The notes under the pieces are model-generated. The model did no database searches. It worked only from the letters and a program-made list of their open reading frames with translations, and was not told where the DNA came from. Source: Comamonas sp. (GTDB taxonomy: Bacteria > Pseudomonadota > Gammaproteobacteria > Burkholderiales > Burkholderiaceae_C). From it: a DNA stretch of 64,000 nucleotides. Made by a program: the position numbers and the translations under genes. The stretch is taken from the NCBI RefSeq assembly GCF_009360615.1, contig NZ_SPEY01000028.1:62001-126000 (forward strand). Reading direction: 5' to 3'. This document shows, piece by piece, positions 53,997 through 62,746 of the stretch (the stretch's first letter is position 1; the number at the start of each line of letters is the position of its first letter).

Positions 53997-54899
53997 ATGC
54001 GAAACCTGAATCTCGACCAGTTGCAGACGCTGATTGCCATCGCCGATCTCGGCACCTTTGCCGCGGCAGCCCAGGCGCTGCATCTGGCGCCACCCACGGT
54101 CAGCCTGCACATCAAGGAGCTGGAGACACGCATGAACGCCACGCTGTTGCTGCGCGGCAGGCGCCAGGCAGAACTGACGTCGGCCGGCCAGGTGCTGGTG
54201 CAGAAAGGACGCAAGCTGCTGGAGGCCGGCGACGACCTGATCGATGAGGTGCAGCGCCATGCAAGCGGCCGCGCCGGCCTGGTCAAGGTAGGCGTGTCCG
54301 CCGGGGTCAACATCCGGCTGTTTCCGCTGATGCTCGAGTCCCTGAGTCGTCACAGCCCCGGCATAGACATCAGGCTGGAGGCCGTGGGCTCGGCCGACTC
54401 CATGCAGCGCCTCAAGGCAGGAACGCTGGATATAGGTCTGGTCGCCAGCCCACAGGCAGAGACGGCAGAGATCACGCTCATGCCCTGGCGTAACGATCCC
54501 ATGGTGGCTCTGTTGCCCGCAGCCTGGACGGTCCCTGACCGCATCAGCCCCGAATGGCTGGCAAGCCGCCCCTGGGCCTGCTTTGCCTCCGCCACGCAAA
54601 TGCATGGGCTGATCGCTGGCTGGTTCGGCCAGGCCGGCCTCAGCCCTCGCCCCTTCATCGCCCTGACCTATACCGAAGCGCTCAAAAGCCTGGCGGCAGC
54701 CGGTCAGGCTGCGGCCCTGTTGCCGCTGGAGGCCATGGAAGAGCAGCAGCAACTGAGCAGCGTGCAGATACGACATCTCTCACCCACCTTGATGCGCCCC
54801 ATGGCCATCGCCCATCGCCAGTTGCCAGCCCTGAACCCGGCGGTCGCCAGCGTGCTGAAAGTGCTGGCGGAATTCGGCAATCAGCCACGACTTGCTTGA
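53997..54899 (+). CDS. LysR-family transcriptional regulator
   Basis: Regulator of 300 residues. The N-terminal winged helix-turn-helix reads LDQLQTLIAIADLGTFAAAA followed by QALHLAPPTVSLHIKELETRM. The effector domain includes VKVGVSAGVNIRLFPLMLES and IDIGLVASPQAE. The ATG at 53997 gives the normal LysR length; the open frame extends well upstream without family similarity. Its target is unclear: the divergent VOC gene is the nearest candidate, and the ABC-F gene follows downstream on the same strand. Confidence 0.88.
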   Translation: MRNLNLDQLQTLIAIADLGTFAAAAQALHLAPPTVSLHIKELETRMNATLLLRGRRQAELTSAGQVLVQKGRKLLEAGDDLIDEVQRHASGRAGLVKVGVSAGVNIRLFPLMLESLSRHSPGIDIRLEAVGSADSMQRLKAGTLDIGLVASPQAETAEITLMPWRNDPMVALLPAAWTVPDRISPEWLASRPWACFASATQMHGLIAGWFGQAGLSPRPFIALTYTEALKSLAAAGQAAALLPLEAMEEQQQLSSVQIRHLSPTLMRPMAIAHRQLPALNPAVASVLKVLAEFGNQPRLA

Positions 54900-54923
54900 C
54901 CTCGGCGCCGCACTGCCTAGAAT
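54896..54923 (+). promoter_or_regulatory. Predicted sigma-70 promoter of the ABC-F gene
   Basis: TTGACC (54896-54901) and TAGAAT (54918-54923) with a 16-base spacer; the start point would be near 54930. The -35 overlaps the end of the LysR gene. Confidence 0.55.
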
Positions 54924-54958
54924 CGATCACTCTCACTTTCCAACGAGGCTCTTCACCC

Positions 54959-54991
54959 ATGCGCCATTGATGCCGCCGTCTGACTGACGGC
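54959..54991 (+). promoter_or_regulatory. Possible leader peptide and hairpin before the ABC-F gene
   Basis: A GAGG site (54945-54948) is followed ten bases later by a three-codon frame ATG CGC CAT TGA (54959-54970). Directly after it comes a hairpin GCCGTC-TGACT-GACGGC (54975-54991) and a pyrimidine-rich stretch up to the ABC-F start. This is the layout of leader-based control seen upstream of antibiotic-resistance ABC-F genes. The hairpin is short, so this is a hypothesis. Confidence 0.4.
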
Positions 54992-55037
54992 CACCATCCC
55001 TCCTTCCTTTCGCTGCCACCGTTATACGCAGCCGGGG

Positions 55038-56699
55038 ATGTTCGGCATCAACTCATCGCATGGTTCTATGACAGAAGCTCACCTGACGCTGCATGGCGTC
55101 TCCTACACGCTGCCCAATGGGCGGCCACTCTTTTCCAATCTGTGCTGCAACTTCGGCTCTCTGCGCTCGGCGCTGGTGGGCCGCAATGGCGTGGGCAAGA
55201 CCGTGCTGGCCCGCATCCTGGCCGGAGAGTTGTCTCCCGGCTGCGGCAGCGTGACGCGTGCGGGCCGCATTCACTATCTGCCGCAGAACCCGCTGGCGTC
55301 CCGTCCAGACCTGAGTCTTGCTGCGCTCGCAGGCCTGGGCGGCACACTGCAGGCACTGGAGCGTATTGAACAAGGCAGTTGCGAAGCCAGCGATTTCGAA
55401 CTGCTGGCCGAGCGCTGGGATATACATCAGCAGTTTCAGACGCAGCTCGAGCGGGTCGGCCTGCCCCGGCTGTCACCGCAAACCCCTGCCAGCCGACTCA
55501 GCGGCGGTCAGGCCATGCAGGTCGCTCTGCTGGGTGCACAGCTGGCCCAGGCCGATTTTCTGATTCTCGACGAGCCCAGCAACCACCTGGATGCTGCCAG
55601 CCGCTCTGCCCTGGCGCAGCAGCTGCAGCAATGGCGCGGTGGCCTGTTGCTGATCAGCCATGACAGAGTCTTGCTGGAAATCATGGACTCTGTGGCGGAA
55701 CTAAGCGCCAGCGCAATCACCGTCTACGGCGGCAACTATTCTTTCTATAGAGAAGTCCGGCAACAGCAAAGCCGGAATGCAAAAGACGAACTGGCACGAC
55801 TCAAGCTGGAGCGCAGCCGCGCCGAGCAGGCCTTGCGCACGCAACAGGAACGTCAGAGTCGCAGGCAGGCTCGCGGTGAAAAACTGGGCAAGAACGGCAA
55901 CCAGGCCAAGATTCTGCTGGACGCAGGCAAGGAGCGCGCCCAAGCTTCAGGCGGCAAGCTGGCGACCCGGCAGACCGCAGCGCGTGAAGCCCTGAACCAG
56001 AGTGTGCGCGAGGCCGCCCTGGCGCTTCAGCGCCAGGTGGACTGGCAGGCCGAGAGCATTCACTGGCATCTGCCGCAGGGACTGACGAACCTTGGAGATC
56101 GCATAGTGGCAGAACTGCGCGAAGTGCAACTGCCTCATGTGGCAAGGCACTCACCCCTGAGCCTTGTGCTGCGCGCCGGTCAACGCATGGCCATCACCGG
56201 GCCCAACGGCTGCGGCAAGTCCACGCTGCTGCAACTGCTGGCCGCTCAGCTGCAGCCGGTGTCGGGCGAATGCAAGCTGAATGTGACGCATGCCGTGCTC
56301 GACCAGCATCAGAGCCTGCTGCAACCCGCATCGTCGGTACTGGGCCAGTTGCTGGCCGCGAGCCCGAGCACGCCCGAGTCGCTGCAGCGCATGCGCCTGG
56401 CACAGCTAGGGCTGGACGCGCGCCATGTCGACCAGCCCACCGGACAGCTCAGCGGTGGTGAACGTCTCAAGGCTGCCATGGCCTGCGCGCTCTACCGCGA
56501 TCAACCCGCTCAATTGCTGCTGCTGGACGAGCCCGACAACCACCTGGATCTGCCGTCCCTGCAGGCGTTGGAAAGCATGTTGTGCCAATACGCGGGCACG
56601 CTGCTCATCGTCTCCCACGACGCGATGCTGCTTCAGGCTCTGGAGTTGACGCACCAGCTGAACTTTGCCGCCGGGACATGGGCATTGACAGCACTCTGA
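55038..56699 (+). CDS. ABC-F family ATPase
   Basis: Soluble protein of 553 residues with two ABC ATPase domains and no membrane segments, the ABC-F layout of ribosome-associated factors. Domain 1 has Walker A GRNGVGKTVL, signature LSGGQAMQVALLG and Walker B LILDEPSNHLD; domain 2 has GPNGCGKSTLLQLL, LSGGERLKAAMA and LLLDEPDNHLD. A basic helical linker (about residues 235-330) joins them. It is not clearly EttA, Uup or YheS; it may be a general translation factor or an antibiotic-protection protein. ATG at 55038 or 55068 may be used. A promoter and possible leader lie upstream. Confidence 0.88.
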   Translation: MFGINSSHGSMTEAHLTLHGVSYTLPNGRPLFSNLCCNFGSLRSALVGRNGVGKTVLARILAGELSPGCGSVTRAGRIHYLPQNPLASRPDLSLAALAGLGGTLQALERIEQGSCEASDFELLAERWDIHQQFQTQLERVGLPRLSPQTPASRLSGGQAMQVALLGAQLAQADFLILDEPSNHLDAASRSALAQQLQQWRGGLLLISHDRVLLEIMDSVAELSASAITVYGGNYSFYREVRQQQSRNAKDELARLKLERSRAEQALRTQQERQSRRQARGEKLGKNGNQAKILLDAGKERAQASGGKLATRQTAAREALNQSVREAALALQRQVDWQAESIHWHLPQGLTNLGDRIVAELREVQLPHVARHSPLSLVLRAGQRMAITGPNGCGKSTLLQLLAAQLQPVSGECKLNVTHAVLDQHQSLLQPASSVLGQLLAASPSTPESLQRMRLAQLGLDARHVDQPTGQLSGGERLKAAMACALYRDQPAQLLLLDEPDNHLDLPSLQALESMLCQYAGTLLIVSHDAMLLQALELTHQLNFAAGTWALTAL

Positions 56700-56778
56700 C
56701 CGCTGGAGCCGGCTCGGTCCACCGCCGCGCATCCAGCCTGCGGGCTCGCACCTGCCCCCTTGTTTCGACTTCAGAGCT

Positions 56779-57189
56779 TCAGGAGGTCTTTTTCCAGTTC
56801 CTGCCGTCCGTGGAACGGTAATCACCTCCCGTGGCACAGCAGCCGCCTGCGCCAAAGGCCATGCGCCCCAGCGTGACCGAAAGCACGCCGGCCTCATGCC
56901 GGATGGACTGCCTCTGGCAGGAGGTGAAGAAAGGATATGGCTCGGGGGCCAATACCTTTTCCCAGCGGACCTCGTCTTTTTCCAGAGGCTCCACGAGAAA
57001 GACCTCGCAGTCATGGACCAGCAGGAACACCGGCTGGCCTGCCAGCACACCTTTGAAAACCTGCTCCGGCGGCGCGTCGCGCGTGGCCTGGGCCTGTCTG
57101 CTCAGCGGTGCTGGTTGCTCGGAGAAGTCACAAGCTGCCAGCGCTGTCAGCGCCAGCAGCAAAACAGTCTTCAAAGACCTTGGCATCAT
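56779..57189 (-). CDS. Small lipoprotein of unknown function
   Basis: Protein of 136 residues with a lipoprotein signal peptide ending in the lipobox LAAC (LKTVLLLALTALAAC). The mature part has a compact domain with a few cysteines (HDCEVFLVEPLEKDEV, FTSCQRQSIRHEAG, GAGGCCATGGDY). I do not recognise the family. Two adjacent ATGs (57189 and 57186) start the signal peptide; the ribosome site is poor. It is convergent with the ABC-F gene and divergent from the acylase gene. Confidence 0.7.
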   Translation of the reverse strand: MMPRSLKTVLLLALTALAACDFSEQPAPLSRQAQATRDAPPEQVFKGVLAGQPVFLLVHDCEVFLVEPLEKDEVRWEKVLAPEPYPFFTSCQRQSIRHEAGVLSVTLGRMAFGAGGCCATGGDYRSTDGRNWKKTS

Positions 57190-57353
57190 GGAAGCAGTAT
57201 GCCAGCTGCTTCGGAAGTTCCCCTCAGACAACGCCGCCTGAGCTTGCCGAGCTGCGTTAGGCTATGCGCCTGGGACTGCGGCCCTGGCAAGCCGGAACCC
57301 GTGCAGCAGTCACTCCCGTCGATTTCATGCTCACAGTGCAAGGAGAAGATCTC

Positions 57354-58427
57354 ATGAACAACAGAATGCCGCGCATCCGCCCCTCACTGGCCGCACTGCT
57401 TCTGGCCACTTCTGCAACCGCCGCCACCACCAGCGCCTGGGCCTGCACCCGGCTGGTCTACCACGGTGTGGACGGCCAGGTCATGACGGCACGCTCCATG
57501 GACTGGAAGAGCGACATCGTCAGCAATCTCTGGGTACTGCCGCGCGGCATGGAGCGCAACGGACAGACGGGCCCGAACACGCTGCGCTGGAAGTCCCGAT
57601 ACGGCAGCGTCATCACTTCGGGCTATGACATCTCGACCACGGACGGTGTCAACGAAGCCGGCCTCAACGCCAATCTGCTCTGGCTGGTGGAATCGCAGTA
57701 CCCGGTCTTTGATGCCAAGAGCAAACCCGGGCTGACCATTGCCGCCTGGGCGCAATATGTGCTGGACAACTTTGCCACCGTGAAGGAGGCCGTGGTCGCG
57801 CTGGAGAAGGAGCCCTTCACCATCGTCTCGGACAATGTGCCCGGAGAGAACCGCCTGACTACTTTGCATCTGTCCATGTCGGACGCCAGCGGCGACAGCG
57901 CCATCGTTGAATACATCCAGGGCAAGCAGGTCATTCACCATGACCGCAAGTACCAGGTGATGACCAACTCGCCCACCTTCGATCAGCAATTGGCGCTCAA
58001 CAGCTACTGGCAACAGATCGGCGGCACGACCATGCTGCCGGGCACCAATCGCGCAGCCGACCGCTTTGCACGCGCCTCCTTCTATGTGAACGCCATTCCC
58101 AAGGACCCCAATCCCAACAAGGCACTGGCCAGCGTGTTCAGCGTGATCCGCAATGTCTCGGTCCCGTACGGCATCAGCACCCCCGATCAGCCCAATATCT
58201 CGTCCACCCGCTGGCGCACGGTGTTTGACCACCAGCGCAAGCTGTACTTCTTCGAGTCAGCGCTGACCCCCAATACCTTCTGGGTCGACCTCAAGGCTCT
58301 GGATTTCGATGGAAAAACCGGCAAGGTCCTGAAGCTGGATCTGGGCACGGACCAGAGTCATACGTATTCGGGCAATGCCACGGCCGAATTCCGGCCCGCC
58401 CAGCCTTTTCAGTTTCTGGGCATCTGA
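57354..58427 (+). CDS. Exported choloylglycine hydrolase/penicillin V acylase-family amidase
   Basis: Ntn hydrolase of 357 residues. The signal peptide (PSLAALLLATSATAATTSAWA) ends immediately before Cys in CTRLVYHGVDG, which becomes the N-terminal nucleophile, as in penicillin V acylases and bile salt hydrolases. Family residues follow: RSMDWKSD (Arg and Asp), GYDISTTDGVNEAGL with the conserved Asn-Glu-Ala-Gly, and VMTNSPTFDQQL. The periplasmic location and sequence type fit the Gram-negative cluster, some members of which deacylate long-chain N-acyl-homoserine lactones. AAGGAG precedes the ATG at 57354. Confidence 0.9.
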   Translation: MNNRMPRIRPSLAALLLATSATAATTSAWACTRLVYHGVDGQVMTARSMDWKSDIVSNLWVLPRGMERNGQTGPNTLRWKSRYGSVITSGYDISTTDGVNEAGLNANLLWLVESQYPVFDAKSKPGLTIAAWAQYVLDNFATVKEAVVALEKEPFTIVSDNVPGENRLTTLHLSMSDASGDSAIVEYIQGKQVIHHDRKYQVMTNSPTFDQQLALNSYWQQIGGTTMLPGTNRAADRFARASFYVNAIPKDPNPNKALASVFSVIRNVSVPYGISTPDQPNISSTRWRTVFDHQRKLYFFESALTPNTFWVDLKALDFDGKTGKVLKLDLGTDQSHTYSGNATAEFRPAQPFQFLGI

Positions 58428-58847
58428 GCCAGTGCCTTGATTTGTCCCGCCTCGTGCATTGGCTGACCCTTTGTGGCTCTCCAGGGCTCCGCGATCGGGC
58501 CGACAGGGTCTTTTTTGAGTCCCATGCAATGGGTGCCTGCGCGCTGGGCCCTGCCCCTGCGCCGGAACACCGGCGCGGCGCCGTCCTGGCACTCACCGCT
58601 CGATGGCAGCCCCGGGCACGGATCAGAACGCATGCTTCTGAAAAACAGGCCGCCCAGTGTCCTGGTGAAGGCTGGTTGACAGTGCGTGCATGGTGCACCG
58701 GCTCCTGCGACAGGGCCCGGCAGACCGGCGCATCAAGTCCCTGGACGTCCCATGCCGGCACAAGGACCATCGCATCCGCCGTCGGGCTTGTTGCCGGAAG
58801 GCCAGCCATCGCGCAGGCCAGCGCGACCGCCCTCGTTCTCCCATGAG
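58428..58847. other. Intergenic region between convergent genes, no gene recognised
   Basis: About 420 bases between the stop codons of the acylase and the acyl-CoA ligase genes. A minus-strand frame has a signal-like start (MTHGRTRAVALACAMAGL) but no family resemblance and runs into the acylase gene antisense. It may be a decayed gene; I cannot identify it. Confidence 0.35.
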
Positions 58848-60497
58848 TCATTGACAGGACAAGGTGCGCAACTGCTGTTGGCGCGCTAGCTCCTTGAGAC
58901 GGTATTTCTGCACCTTGCCCGAACCCGTCAACGGAAAAGCCTCGCAGATGAACCAATGCTCTGGCGTTTTATGGGGCGCGATGTGCTGGCGGCAGAACTG
59001 CCTCAGATCCTCGGCCGTGCAGACGTCTGCACCGGGTTTGAAGCGGACTGCCGCTGCCACCCGCTCCCCCCAGTGCGCATCGGCCATGCCGAAGACCGCC
59101 GCATCGGCCACCACAGGGTGCTTCATCAGCACGCCTTCGACCTGCGCAGGGTAGATATTCTCTCCGCCGCGAATAATCATGTCCTTGAGCCTGCCGGTGA
59201 CGCGGCAATAGCCGCGCTCGTCCATGACACCGAGGTCGCCCGTGCGCACCCAGCCGTCGCCGAGCAAGGTCTGGGCCGTGGCTTCTGGCTGCGCGAAATA
59301 CTCCAGCATGGTCTGATAGCCACGCGCCTGGATCTCGCCCTCTTCGCCCACCGGCAGGACGTCTCCCAACGGCCCTGTGATGCGAACCTCGACATGCCAT
59401 AGCGGCTGGCCGGCAGTCTGGGCCTTGTCCTGGGCACTGTCGTCAGGGGCGGTCTGGCAAACAATGGGGCTGAGTTCGGTCTGGCCATAGACAGTGACCA
59501 AATCACAACCCAGCTCGGCACGTACGCGCTCGGTCAGCGCCACAGGCACGGGAGCGCCGCCAGACATGGCCAGCTGAAGACTGGAGAGATCATAGGTTCG
59601 GGCCCTGCGCTGCTCCAGCAGTGCGAGCAGCATGGTGGGCACGCCACTCAAGCGCGTGCCACGCTCGTCCTCGGTCGCCTGCAAAACCAGGTCGGGTTCA
59701 AAGGTCGCGACCAGCACCAGCGTGGACAACGTGGTGACACAGCCAAGCACACTCATCACCGAGCCTGCGGTGTGGAACAGCGGCATCGGGCAGATATGCA
59801 CATCCTTATGCTGCAGAGATCGTGCGGCCACGAAACATGCATTGGTGACCAACCCCATGTGGTGCAGCAGTGCCCCCTTGGGCGCTCCCGTGGTGCCCGA
59901 GGTGTACTGGATCTGTGCAGGGCCCCGAGGATCCACCTCGGGCAGGCGGCCTTCGCGCGGGCTCTTTCGCACCCGCGCAAGCCATCCACTGAGGCTGATG
60001 ACATCGACTTCGCCCTTCACCCCGTCGGCAGCTGTCCGGGCCATGTCCACCATATCGCTGCCGCGAAACTGGTCGATGTGGAACAAGGCACAGGAGCGAG
60101 ACTGGCTCAACACGTATTGCAGCTCCGGTGCGCGCAGCGCCGGGTTGGCAGTGACCAACACCATCCCGGCCAGCGATGCACCGTATTGCAAAATCACCCA
60201 TTCGGGAACATTTGGCGCCCACAGGCAGATGTGCTGCCCAGGGTGGTAGCGCTGCAGCAGCCAGTGTGCGCAGGCCGTCGCGTCGTCCAGCAGCTGCGCA
60301 TAGGTCCAGCGTCTATCGGTCGCTCCGGCCCCGGTCAGCGAAGTCCAGGTGCCGGGCATTTTCTCCACCAGCGCCCATCGCTCAGGCGCTAGCAAGGTCG
60401 CTTCACGCAGCGCCTGCCCTTCGGTGATGTCCAGCACCTCGCGCGAGGTGTCTGCGGGCCAGTAGGATGCCTTCAGCGGGATTGATGGCTGGGCCAT
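58848..60497 (-). CDS. AMP-forming acyl-CoA ligase
   Basis: ATP-dependent carboxylate-CoA ligase of 549 residues of the fatty/aromatic acyl branch. Motifs: A3 YTSGTTGAPKGALL, the adenylate-binding TVYGQTELSPIVCQ, the hinge TGDLGVMDERGYCRVTGRLK, DMIIRGGENIYPAQVE, and the final catalytic Lys in LTGSGKVQKYRL. The ATG at 60497 follows GGAGGAG. It is 34 bases downstream of a TetR regulator gene on the same strand and near a divergent enoyl-CoA hydratase gene, which suggests activation of an organic acid for beta-oxidation. The substrate is unknown. Confidence 0.9.
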   Translation of the reverse strand: MAQPSIPLKASYWPADTSREVLDITEGQALREATLLAPERWALVEKMPGTWTSLTGAGATDRRWTYAQLLDDATACAHWLLQRYHPGQHICLWAPNVPEWVILQYGASLAGMVLVTANPALRAPELQYVLSQSRSCALFHIDQFRGSDMVDMARTAADGVKGEVDVISLSGWLARVRKSPREGRLPEVDPRGPAQIQYTSGTTGAPKGALLHHMGLVTNACFVAARSLQHKDVHICPMPLFHTAGSVMSVLGCVTTLSTLVLVATFEPDLVLQATEDERGTRLSGVPTMLLALLEQRRARTYDLSSLQLAMSGGAPVPVALTERVRAELGCDLVTVYGQTELSPIVCQTAPDDSAQDKAQTAGQPLWHVEVRITGPLGDVLPVGEEGEIQARGYQTMLEYFAQPEATAQTLLGDGWVRTGDLGVMDERGYCRVTGRLKDMIIRGGENIYPAQVEGVLMKHPVVADAAVFGMADAHWGERVAAAVRFKPGADVCTAEDLRQFCRQHIAPHKTPEHWFICEAFPLTGSGKVQKYRLKELARQQQLRTLSCQ

Positions 60498-60531
60498 GCA
60501 GGTCTCCTCCGTCAGTGTGGTGCGAACAGAA

Positions 60532-61167
60532 TCATGGGCCGGGTGGCGTCAGTGGCAGTAGCTGCCTCACGGCCCATATCCATTGCTGGGTCAGCGCCAT
60601 CAGCGACCGGGGGTTGCTGCGCAAAATGCCGGAGACCGCCAGACCTCGCGCAAATTCAGCACTGATGCTGATCGCCAGTTCGCAAGCGGGAAAGGCCTTG
60701 AGCGGCGCAAAGATTTCGTCAAGCACACGCTGCCTGTCGCGCAAGGCCTTGCGCTCTGCAGCGACCAGGGCTTCGCGCAGCTCGGTATCCGTACGGGCCA
60801 CCACCCACAACTCCAGCTCGGCCAGAAATGAAGGCTCTCTCATGCTGTCGACCAATGTATGGATCGCATCCTCGACCGGGTCACCGCGCTTCGCCTTGCG
60901 GCGCAGGTGCTTGCGGACAGCATCTTCATTGCGCACCACGATGGCATCGACGACGGCGCAAAGCAAATCGGCATGCGTCGGAAAGTGGTGCAGCAATGCA
61001 CCACGGCTGACGGCAGCCCGGCGCTGTACTTCCAGGGTGGTGGTGCGCGCAACGCCCAGATCCATGACGCAGGTCACTGCGCTGCTCAGAATGCGCGCGC
61101 GCGTCGCCTGCTTCTGCTGTTCACGCACGGAGCTGCTGTCAGCCGCCTTGAGATTGCTGGTCACCAT
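60532..61167 (-). CDS. TetR-family transcriptional regulator
   Basis: Repressor-type regulator of 211 residues. The helix-turn-helix is in the N-terminal 60 residues (ARILSSAVTCVMDLGVARTT followed by TLEVQRRAAVSRGALLHHFP). The remaining helical domain would bind the inducer, by context perhaps an acyl-CoA. Start: the ATG at 61167 lies very close to a GGAGG stretch, and the GTG that follows it directly may be the real start. It is cotranscribed with the ligase gene and divergent from the enoyl-CoA hydratase gene, so it probably controls both. Confidence 0.88.
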   Translation of the reverse strand: MVTSNLKAADSSSVREQQKQATRARILSSAVTCVMDLGVARTTTLEVQRRAAVSRGALLHHFPTHADLLCAVVDAIVVRNEDAVRKHLRRKAKRGDPVEDAIHTLVDSMREPSFLAELELWVVARTDTELREALVAAERKALRDRQRVLDEIFAPLKAFPACELAISISAEFARGLAVSGILRSNPRSLMALTQQWIWAVRQLLPLTPPGP

Positions 61168-61190
61168 CACCTCCGATTCAACCGTCTGGA

Positions 61191-61222
61191 TTGACTGTAA
61201 AAACAAATACGCATAGAGTCAA
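61191..61222. promoter_or_regulatory. Inverted repeat in the divergent regulator/hydratase intergenic region
   Basis: TTGACT (61191-61196) and AGTCAA (61217-61222) form an inverted pair spaced 20 bases apart in the AT-rich gap; each can also act as a -35 box for divergent promoters. A GATCGTTCGTTTC stretch further right (about 61278) could be a TetR half-site. No known consensus is matched. Confidence 0.35.
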
Positions 61223-61305
61223 CACTGACTGCCAAAAACTCTTTTTTATCAATAATTTATCCCTATCACATTAAAAGATCGTTCGTTTCAACCAGGAGGC
61301 TTTGC

Positions 61306-62223
61306 ATGCCTGACTACAGTACGTTGTCGATCACCACGGACGCCCGCAACCCCCGCGTTGCGCGGCTATTGCTCAATCGCCCCGAGCGCCTAAACGCGAT
61401 CAACAACCAGACGCCGCGGGAGATCCGCAGCGCCGTGGAGTGGGCACAAGACAATCCGGACATCCACGTCATCGTCGTGGAGGGTGCGGGCAAAGGCTTT
61501 TGCGGAGGTTATGACTTGGCCGAAACCGCCGAACAGGAAATTGAGCACCCCTGTCAGCAGGAAAAAGCGCCTTGGGATCCCATGGAAGACTATGCTTTCA
61601 TGAAGCGCAATACCGAAGACTTCATGAGCTTGTGGCGTTGCAGCAAGCCCACGATTGCCAAGGTACACGGTGCCGCTGTGGCTGGTGGCAGCGATATTGC
61701 ACTGTGCTGCGATTTGCTCATCATGGCTAATGACGCCCGCATCGGCTACATGCCCACACGAGTATGGGGATGCCCCACCACAGCAATGTGGACTCAGCGT
61801 CTGGGACCAATGCGCGCCAAGCAGATGATGTTCACAGGCGATGTGATCAGCGGTGCGCAAGCTGCTGAATGGGGGCTGGCCACCGAAGCCGTAGACGCAT
61901 CCGAGTTGGAGGCCCGCACCATGACGATAGCCAACCGCATTGCTGCCGTGCCGCGCGGGCACTTGGCCATGCACAAGCTGGTGGTCAACCAGACCATGCT
62001 GACCATGGGTCTGGAACAAGGCCAGATGCTGGCCACGGTGTTTGACGGCATCACACGCCACAACCCCGAAGGCATGTGGTTCCGCCGCTATGCACAGGTT
62101 GAAGGCTTCAAGGCTGCCGTACAGTGGCGCGACTCAGGCCGCAACATCCCAGAAGGCGACGAGGCACGCCGCGAGATTGAAAGACTGGAGACCCAGGTTA
62201 CCCGTCTGGCATCCAAGCCATGA
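61306..62223 (+). CDS. Enoyl-CoA hydratase/isomerase family protein
   Basis: Crotonase-fold enzyme of 305 residues. Visible are the N-terminal [13 protein letters not shown], the first oxyanion-hole and CoA-binding region [17 protein letters not shown], and the second oxyanion-hole region [19 protein letters not shown]. It is somewhat longer than standard EchA because of an insertion around residue 85 ([20 protein letters not shown]). The position of the usual catalytic Glu is occupied by MPTRVWGCP, so the reaction may differ from simple hydration. AGGAGG precedes the ATG. Divergent from the TetR/ligase pair. Confidence 0.88.
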   Translation: MPDYSTLSITTDARNPRVARLLLNRPERLNAINNQTPREIRSAVEWAQDNPDIHVIVVEGAGKGFCGGYDLAETAEQEIEHPCQQEKAPWDPMEDYAFMKRNTEDFMSLWRCSKPTIAKVHGAAVAGGSDIALCCDLLIMANDARIGYMPTRVWGCPTTAMWTQRLGPMRAKQMMFTGDVISGAQAAEWGLATEAVDASELEARTMTIANRIAAVPRGHLAMHKLVVNQTMLTMGLEQGQMLATVFDGITRHNPEGMWFRRYAQVEGFKAAVQWRDSGRNIPEGDEARREIERLETQVTRLASKP

Positions 62224-62227
62224 ACCC

Positions 62228-62264
62228 AAAAAACGACCAGTGCCCGATGTATCAGCGCTGGTCG
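62228..62264 (-). terminator. Intrinsic terminator of the DUF1232 gene
   Basis: Ten-pair stem CGACCAGTGC/GCGCTGGTCG (one G-U pair) with an 11-base loop and a T-run in the minus direction, 22 bases after the stop of the gene at 62286. Confidence 0.8.
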
Positions 62265-62285
62265 CCATGGTTTAGAGACGTCTGC

Positions 62286-62567
62286 TCAAAGAGCTTTGGC
62301 GCCCACGCGTTCGCGCAGTGAGCCCAGCAGTTCAGCTGGCAAAAGTCTGAAAGCCAGTTGGAGCAGCAAAAAACCGATCAGGCCGTCGTCAAGCCAGCCC
62401 AGAACAGGAATGGTGTCGGGCACGAAGTCTAGGGGACTGATGAGGTAGATCGCCGCCAGCACAGTGGCGAGCTTGGCGGCTCTTGGCGAGCGCGGGTCGC
62501 GCAGCACAGCCCAGGCAAGCAGCAACTCTTTGCGAAAGCGACTCAGCAAACGGCCCAGTTTCCACAT
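62286..62567 (-). CDS. DUF1232 (YkvA-like) small membrane protein
   Basis: Protein of 93 residues. The family signature is the block AAIYLISPLDFVPDTIPVLG followed by WLDDGLIGFLLLQLAF, with two hydrophobic segments either side of the DFVPD turn. The N-terminus is basic. The family is widespread and its role is unknown. AAGGGTCACC precedes the ATG. Single gene, convergent with the enoyl-CoA hydratase gene, with its own terminator. Confidence 0.9.
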   Translation of the reverse strand: MWKLGRLLSRFRKELLLAWAVLRDPRSPRAAKLATVLAAIYLISPLDFVPDTIPVLGWLDDGLIGFLLLQLAFRLLPAELLGSLRERVGAKAL

Positions 62568-62746
62568 GGCGGTGACCCTTCAAAGCGACAAAACACCAGC
62601 ACTTAGCTTGCGACTGGTCTCAGGAAAAACAAGAGAGCAGCCATTTTCTGGCGGCACAAAATGTATCCAGGAACCCGGTCCATTCAGGACAGACTCGCTA
62701 CAGCGCCTTGTCGGCAGTCGCTGAAGGCTATCTTTTTCGGAGCAAC

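Noticed and set aside
58442..58956. Possible small secreted protein on the minus strand between the acylase and ligase genes
   Set aside because: The frame starts with a signal-like stretch but turns into the antisense of the acylase gene, with no ribosome site and no family resemblance.
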